The notes below the pieces were generated by a model. It searched no databases. It worked only from the letters and a program-made list of their open reading frames with translations, and was not told where the DNA came from. Below, one piece after another: positions 7,733-12,513 of a DNA stretch of 12,513 nucleotides; the stretch's first letter is position 1; each line of letters opens with the position of its first letter. Origin of the DNA: Planctomycetota bacterium (GTDB lineage: Bacteria > Planctomycetota > Phycisphaerae > Tepidisphaerales > Tepidisphaeraceae). The stretch is taken from contig JAEZED010000034.1 of NCBI GenBank assembly GCA_023417885.1, positions 1-12,513 on the forward strand, written 5' to 3'. Position numbers and translations under genes: made by a program.

Positions 7733-9732
7733 CAGCCCTCCACTGGAGCTGGCTGGCGGCAATGCTCGCCACCGGGGTCGCGCTGCGCGCCGCCAACCTG
7801 CACTACCCGGCGCTGTTCATCGACGAGGCGGAGTCGGCCATCAACGCGATGACGATCCTCCAGCACGGGTACCCGACCGACGAGTACCTGGGCCAGCCGA
7901 TCTTCGAGAACACGCTCGTCCGCCCATGGCCGGGCGAGCACCCTGAGTACGAGTTCCGCGACGTCAGCTACTCCGATCGCGGCATTGCGATCTACCACGG
8001 CTGGCTCCCGCTGTACGCCCTGGCAGCGTCCTACGCGGCCCATGGCATCACGCCCGATGGGCCGAGCGATCCCCCGCGCGTCCAGACGACGCCCGCGGAA
8101 ATGCACCGCCGCACCGTCGCGGCTCGCGTGCCTTCAGTCGTGGCGGGATGCCTGCTGATCCTCGCCGCCTACGCGGGCGCGCGGCTCATGGCCTCGCGCT
8201 GGAACGACGACGCCGCCCGCCACGCGGGCCTGGCCGCGGCGACCATCGCGGCGATGGCGCCGCCGACGGTGCGGATTGCGCGCGAGGCGCGCTACTACGC
8301 CGCCACCCATCTCCTGAGCCTGCTGGCCTGCGTGAGCATCTGGATGATGCTCCGCCGCGGGCGATGGCTCGACTACCTCCTGGGCGCCGTCGTCTTCGCC
8401 CTGCTGTTTCACACGCATGCCCTGAGCTTCGCCATCGCCTGCCTGGTGTTCGCTGCTGCTTCCCCGTTCATGCGCCGCCACGACCGGTTCTACCGCAAGC
8501 TCGGGGCGTTCCTTGCGATCGTCGGGCTCGCGGTCATCCCGTGGGCACTGGTCACCGGCTTCCCCGGCGCCGCCGCGGAGCTTCCGGCGGCGCGGTCGCT
8601 CCTGGCGTTCCCCGAGGATTACCTCGCCTATCCGTTGCGGCATTGGAAGCTTGCGCTCGTGCTCGCCGTCGGCATCGGATGGCTGGCGCTGCTCGTGCTG
8701 ATGTCGAAGCGGATGCCCGCGCGGCTCTCCGAGCCCTTCGATCCATCGCGCAGCGCGATGATGTTCCTCGCCGCCTGGCTGCTGATCGGCTACGTCGCAT
8801 TCCTCCTGCTTGCACCGGCGCCCAGCGCCTTCATGTGGCGACTGACGCTGCCCGTACACGGGCCGGGGATAGTCTTCGTCGCCATCCTGATCACGGCCGC
8901 CGCGCGCGTGGCAGGGCCGAGGCTCGCCGCGGCCCTGCCTGTCGTCATGGGCCTGTCGATGTTGGCGCTGCCGCAGGTGCGCCGACCACTTGCGGCGCCG
9001 CCGGAGTGGAACCAGCCGATCTACGGCGCCATCGATTACCTTGCGGCGTGCGAGCTGGCTCCCGGCACGCGCGTCTACGCGACGCCGCTGTCGCACCTGA
9101 CGCTCACCCTGCTCGCGGGCATGCCTGTCCAGAGCACCGCGCCGGTGCACAGGCGGTTCTTCGAAGAGCACCCCGGGCCCATCGTGATCCTGGAGACTGC
9201 CCACCGCGGCCGAGACATCTCGTCGGAACAGGTGCTGCAAGCCGCTGAGAAGGCGGGGCAGGCGATTACACCGGAAGCAGCCACCGGGTGGGCGTGGCGG
9301 CTCTCTACCCGGCCGCTGCGGATGGAGCTGGCCGATCGCGGCGCCCTGCCGGAGCCGCCTGTAGCGCCGGTGCCCACTTTCCTCGCGCCGCTTGCGGAGC
9401 GCGTCATGGCCGAGTCTCCGCGGCGCGATGATCAGGACGGCCGGTGGGACAACCCCGCGATGTTCCGCGGCCACGAGGTCGCAGACACCTGGGGCTTCTG
9501 GCAGGTCTTCTTCTATCGCTTCGTCGATCCGGCGGCGCGGACGGGCGAAAATCTCAACTACGCCACCCGGATCAGGGGCGCGCGGGCGACGGTGCTGGCA
9601 TCGAGCTGGGTCGTGATTCACGCCGACCCCCCTGTCAACCGCGACCCGGGAGCCGTTGGATTGCCGGACGCGACGCGGGGAGCAAAGTCGCCCGCCGATC
9701 CGGACGAAATTCCGGGGGGAGGTGGGCCATGA
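7714..9732 (+). CDS. GT39/ArnT-like integral membrane glycosyltransferase (GT-C)
   Basis: A 672-residue multi-pass protein of the dolichyl-phosphate-mannose transferase/ArnT superfamily. After the first helix (about 10-26) comes FIDEAESA at 35-42, whose Asp37-Glu38 matches the acidic first-loop motif that acts as catalytic base in GT-C enzymes. RIAREARYYAATH at 187-199 matches the REAR-x-Y loop common in GT39 proteins. About ten hydrophobic helices lie between 10 and 420 (for example 137-158, 199-213, 220-250, 264-282, 313-330, 347-368, 384-420). Family members take a sugar from a polyprenyl phosphate and add it to protein or lipid on the non-cytoplasmic side. Residues about 430-672 form a long soluble C-terminal part, larger than in the minimal family and not recognised by me. 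It overlaps the preceding gene by 19 bp. There is no clear Shine-Dalgarno, so the exact start is less certain than the identity. Confidence 0.88.
   Translation: MAKRVLTALHWSWLAAMLATGVALRAANLHYPALFIDEAESAINAMTILQHGYPTDEYLGQPIFENTLVRPWPGEHPEYEFRDVSYSDRGIAIYHGWLPLYALAASYAAHGITPDGPSDPPRVQTTPAEMHRRTVAARVPSVVAGCLLILAAYAGARLMASRWNDDAARHAGLAAATIAAMAPPTVRIAREARYYAATHLLSLLACVSIWMMLRRGRWLDYLLGAVVFALLFHTHALSFAIACLVFAAASPFMRRHDRFYRKLGAFLAIVGLAVIPWALVTGFPGAAAELPAARSLLAFPEDYLAYPLRHWKLALVLAVGIGWLALLVLMSKRMPARLSEPFDPSRSAMMFLAAWLLIGYVAFLLLAPAPSAFMWRLTLPVHGPGIVFVAILITAAARVAGPRLAAALPVVMGLSMLALPQVRRPLAAPPEWNQPIYGAIDYLAACELAPGTRVYATPLSHLTLTLLAGMPVQSTAPVHRRFFEEHPGPIVILETAHRGRDISSEQVLQAAEKAGQAITPEAATGWAWRLSTRPLRMELADRGALPEPPVAPVPTFLAPLAERVMAESPRRDDQDGRWDNPAMFRGHEVADTWGFWQVFFYRFVDPAARTGENLNYATRIRGARATVLASSWVVIHADPPVNRDPGAVGLPDATRGAKSPADPDEIPGGGGP
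9718..9723 (+). promoter_or_regulatory. Strong ribosome binding site for the fusion gene
   Basis: GGAGGT lies five bases before ATG 9729, inside the end of the GT39 gene. It is the best Shine-Dalgarno in the window and fixes the start of the fusion protein at MKVFVTGSSG rather than at the in-frame ATG 9444, which would add 95 non-domain residues overlapping the upstream gene. Confidence 0.85.
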
Positions 9733-12440
9733 AGGTGTTCGTGACAGGCTCGAGCGGACTGATCGGCTCGGAAATCGTCGCCCACTTCGATGCACTCGGC
9801 GCCCGCGTTGTCGGCATCGATAACAACATGCGGGCCGACTTCTTCGGCCGCGAGGGGGACACCACCTGGAACCTTCGCCGCCTCGAGCATGGCACTCGGC
9901 GCTTCCGGCACCACTTCGTCGACATCCGCGACCGCCCCGCCATCACGCGGCTCTTCGAAACCGAGGGGCCGTTCGACCTCATCGTCCATGCCGCCGCGCA
10001 GCCCAGCCATGACCTGGCGGCGAGCCGGCCGCTGGATGATTTCGACGTCAACGCGACCGGCACCCTGAACATGCTGGAGGCAACGCGCCGGCAGTCACCG
10101 GAGGCGGTCTTCGTCCACCTCTCGACGAACAAGGTGTACGGCGACGCACCCAACGAGCTTCCGCTCAAGGAGCTGGAGACGCGCTGGGAGTACGCCCGGG
10201 CGGAGGACTTCAACGGCATCCGCGAGGACATGCGCATCGACCGCTCCCTGCACAGCGTTTTCGGCGCAGGGAAGGTGGCGGCGGATGTGATGGTGCAGGA
10301 GTATGGCAGGTACTTCGGCCTCCGCACCGTCGCGCTGCGCGGCGGGTGCCTGACTGGCCCGAACCATTCCGGCGTCGAATTGCACGGGTTCCTTTCGTAC
10401 CTCGTCCGCTGCCAGCTCAGCGGGCGGCCGTACCGCATCTTCGGGCACAAGGGGAAGCAGGTTCGCGACAACATTCACAGCCACGACGTCTCGCGCACCG
10501 TCGAGGCGATCTGGCGCAACCCGCGCGCTGGCGGCGAGGTCTACAACCTCGGCGGCGGGCGCGAGAATGCCTGCTCCATTCTCGAGGCGTTCGCGAGGAT
10601 GAAGGATCTCTCCGGCCGGGAGATGACCCACACCTACGTGGACGAGGCGCGCAAGGGTGACCACATCTGCTACATCAGCGACCTGACGAAGTTGCGCACC
10701 CACTACCCCGAACTGGCACGGTGGGAGAAGTCGCTTGACGACATCTTCGAGGAGATCACCCGCTCCTGGCACGAGCGCCTTGAGGTGGAGCCGAAGGCGA
10801 TCGTGACCGGCGCCGATCACGCCCAATCAAGCGCCGCCGAGGAGAGCCCTGAAGCCCCGGCACTCGCCGAAGCGGGCGCGTCCGACGCACCCACGACGAC
10901 CCTCGCCCAACGCGAGCGGTTCCGCGACGACTACCAGCGCCGCAAAGACCCGATCCGGGACGCCCGCCTCCTCTGGCGGGCCCAGGCTTTCCGGCACCTC
11001 TGCCACATCCTGCCGGGGCAGACCATCCTCGAACTCGGCTGCGGCGAGGGACGCTTCACGCGCCAGCTTCACGCCGTCACCCGCGGGGCGAATCCGATCA
11101 CCGCCGTCAGCTTCGATGCCGGCAGGACGGGCGCGCCCGAGCTTCCGGAGTCGGTAGAGTTCGTTCCGGCCGGCTCGCTGCAGGACGCCCTGCGCGGCCG
11201 GCGCTTCGACTTCATCGTCGCGCACGATCTGCTCGACGCGCGCAACTGCGCCTGGCTTGCCCAGGGGGTGGCGGAGGCGCTCAACCCCGGCGGAGAGGTC
11301 GTCTTCTGGGAAAGCAATCCATGGAACCCGGTGCTGCGGGTGAACCGCTGGATCGGCTCGCTCTTCTCCCGAAAGGATCCACGGCGACTATTGTCGCGCC
11401 CGCAGCTGTACGAGCTGCTTTCAGAGATCGGCTTCGTGCGCGTCTTCGCGGCGAGCAATGACTTCGTCTACCGCCCGCTGCCGAAGCAGGCGATGTGGCT
11501 GCTGCGCAACGCCTCGATCCTCCTCGAGAACGCCCCGCTCCTGCGCCACCTGGCTGGGTCGATCCTCCTGCACGGCCAGAAGCCCCCGCGCCACGTCCCG
11601 CGCCCGGCCGTATCCCTTGCGGAGCATCTGAGCCTCAAGAAGTCGGTCTCCGTAGTGGTTCCATGCCACAACGAGGAGATGAACATCGGCCCGCTGATCA
11701 CGCGCCTGCGCGAGCTGTTCGACGACTACATCCACGAGATCATCCCGGTCGATGACAACTCCACCGACGGCACGCGCGAGGTCATCCGCCAGCTGGCCGC
11801 GCGCGATCCGCGCATCAAGCCCGTCTTTCGCTCGCCCCCCAACGGCGTTGGGCGCGCGCTTCGCGACGGCATCGCCGCCGCCACCGGGGAGTGGATCCTC
11901 TCGATGGATTGCGACTTCCAGCACCTGCTGCCGGAAGTGCGCGACCTTTTCGACGCGGCCGCGGAGGGCAGCTACGACGTCGTCGTCGGCAGCCGCTTCT
12001 CGCGCCACAGCGTCCTGCTGAACTACCCGTTCATGAAGATCCTGGCCAACCGCGGCTTTCATGCCCTCGCGCAGCTCGTGCTCATGCGACGGTTTCGCGA
12101 CCTCACCAACAACCTCAAGCTCATGCGCCGGGATGTGGCCCGGCAACTGCGGATCGAGCGGCCGCACTTCGCCGCCAATGCCGAGACGGGACTTCAGCCC
12201 CTCATCATGGGGTACGCGATCAAGGAAGTCCCCATCTCCTGGATCAACCGCACGCCCGACATGGGCGCCAGCAGCTTCCGCCTCGTGAAGGTTGGCGGCG
12301 GGTATGGACGCGTGCTCTGGGACCTGTGGGTGCGCACGTTCGGCCTCGGCCCGTACCGGGACCTCGTCGTGCATGGCGAGAACCGCAAGACCTGGCGCCA
12401 GAACGGCGCCGCACAACGGACGGCCGGCGCCCATCGCTGA
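9729..12440 (+). CDS. Trifunctional fusion: NAD-dependent epimerase, SAM methyltransferase and GT2 glycosyltransferase
   Basis: A 903-residue protein with three enzyme modules. Residues 1-350 are an extended SDR of the CDP-paratose/tyvelose 2-epimerase-like group: NAD loop GSSGLIG (7-13), LSTNKVYGDAPNE (131-143), and FGAGK at 178-182 where YxxxK is expected, so the catalytic Tyr is Phe. Residues 355-393 are an Ala/Glu/Pro-rich linker. Residues 394-620 form a class I SAM methyltransferase, with motif I ILELGCGEGRF at 433-443, RRFDFIVAHDLLD at 491-503 and NPGGEVVFWE at 519-528. Residues 637-880 are a GT2 DPM1-like domain: VSVVVPCHNEEMNI (640-653), VDDNSTDGT (674-682), the DxD MDCDFQH (726-732) and NNLKLMRRD (794-802). 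It has no membrane helix. The frame is open throughout, without a visible frameshift, so it appears to be a true fusion. It overlaps the GT39 stop by 4 bp (ATGA). It probably makes or modifies a sugar and loads it on a lipid carrier. Epimerase substrate and methyl acceptor are unknown. Confidence 0.9.
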   Translation: MKVFVTGSSGLIGSEIVAHFDALGARVVGIDNNMRADFFGREGDTTWNLRRLEHGTRRFRHHFVDIRDRPAITRLFETEGPFDLIVHAAAQPSHDLAASRPLDDFDVNATGTLNMLEATRRQSPEAVFVHLSTNKVYGDAPNELPLKELETRWEYARAEDFNGIREDMRIDRSLHSVFGAGKVAADVMVQEYGRYFGLRTVALRGGCLTGPNHSGVELHGFLSYLVRCQLSGRPYRIFGHKGKQVRDNIHSHDVSRTVEAIWRNPRAGGEVYNLGGGRENACSILEAFARMKDLSGREMTHTYVDEARKGDHICYISDLTKLRTHYPELARWEKSLDDIFEEITRSWHERLEVEPKAIVTGADHAQSSAAEESPEAPALAEAGASDAPTTTLAQRERFRDDYQRRKDPIRDARLLWRAQAFRHLCHILPGQTILELGCGEGRFTRQLHAVTRGANPITAVSFDAGRTGAPELPESVEFVPAGSLQDALRGRRFDFIVAHDLLDARNCAWLAQGVAEALNPGGEVVFWESNPWNPVLRVNRWIGSLFSRKDPRRLLSRPQLYELLSEIGFVRVFAASNDFVYRPLPKQAMWLLRNASILLENAPLLRHLAGSILLHGQKPPRHVPRPAVSLAEHLSLKKSVSVVVPCHNEEMNIGPLITRLRELFDDYIHEIIPVDDNSTDGTREVIRQLAARDPRIKPVFRSPPNGVGRALRDGIAAATGEWILSMDCDFQHLLPEVRDLFDAAAEGSYDVVVGSRFSRHSVLLNYPFMKILANRGFHALAQLVLMRRFRDLTNNLKLMRRDVARQLRIERPHFAANAETGLQPLIMGYAIKEVPISWINRTPDMGASSFRLVKVGGGYGRVLWDLWVRTFGLGPYRDLVVHGENRKTWRQNGAAQRTAGAHR

Positions 12441-12473
12441 CACACCCTCGGCCGCGACGGATATCCTCAGACG

Positions 12474-12513
12474 ATGAGCCAGGACGAATCCGTCAGGTCG
12501 CACGCGCCGGCCC
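12474..12513 (+). CDS. Possible start of a downstream gene, cut by the window edge
   Basis: An ATG at 12474 opens a frame (MSQDESVRSHAPA) that is still open at the right edge. It lies 33 bases after the fusion gene stop on the same strand, a distance fitting another operon member. There is no clear Shine-Dalgarno, and 13 codons are too few to identify a product. The 33-base gap shows no hairpin terminator. Confidence 0.35.
   Translation, partial: MSQDESVRSHAPA

Noticed and set aside
9444..9728. N-terminal extension of the fusion protein to ATG 9444
   Set aside because: It would overlap the GT39 gene by almost 290 bases, and the extra 95 residues are Arg/Gly-rich noise. The strong GGAGGT and the SDR N-terminus both fix the start at 9729.

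Overview
The window is high-GC DNA (strong G/C at third codon positions throughout) and reads like a chromosomal segment of a planctomycete. The best lineage marker is the 747-3677 gene, a Ser/Thr kinase joined through one membrane helix to a long TPR array. Its kinase wording (GMDTEQVIARFEAERQ, DHSNIAKVFDAGTT, GDLDWIIMK, PPSAGYRLSKF) belongs to a family that is heavily expanded in Planctomycetes, possibly here the Phycisphaerae. That placement rests on memory of the family, not on a search.

Layout. Bases 1-83 hold no supportable gene. At 84-99 there is a perfect 16-bp palindrome, TGTTCCACGTGGAACA, that matches the bacterial chromosome-partition site parS (ParB target). It sits directly behind the stop codon of a small minus-strand membrane protein gene (101-439). 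A roughly 300-bp divergent intergenic region (440-746) leads into the kinase-TPR gene. After a 177-bp gap, a tightly packed plus-strand run begins at 3856 and continues to 12440: polyprenyl-phosphate-type GT2 glycosyltransferase, GT4 glycosyltransferase, a second GT4, a GT39/ArnT-like multi-membrane glycosyltransferase, and a 903-residue protein that fuses a sugar-nucleotide epimerase, a SAM methyltransferase and a second GT2 domain. All four junctions overlap or abut (8-bp overlap, 0-bp gap, 19-bp overlap, 4-bp ATGA overlap), so this is almost certainly one operon. A possible next gene starts at 12474 and runs out of the window.

How the genes may work together (inference). The cluster has the parts of a surface glycan or glycolipid pathway. 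The epimerase and methyltransferase domains would make or modify an unusual sugar. The two DPM1-like GT2 modules would load sugars on a polyprenyl phosphate. The GT4 enzymes would build an oligosaccharide from nucleotide sugars. The GT-C membrane enzyme would transfer a lipid-linked sugar on the outer face of the membrane. No polymerase, flippase or export gene is visible, so the final product cannot be named.

The points most worth a second look are the isolated, exact parS site and the epimerase-methyltransferase-glycosyltransferase fusion, whose epimerase domain has Phe where the catalytic Tyr of the YxxxK motif is expected.
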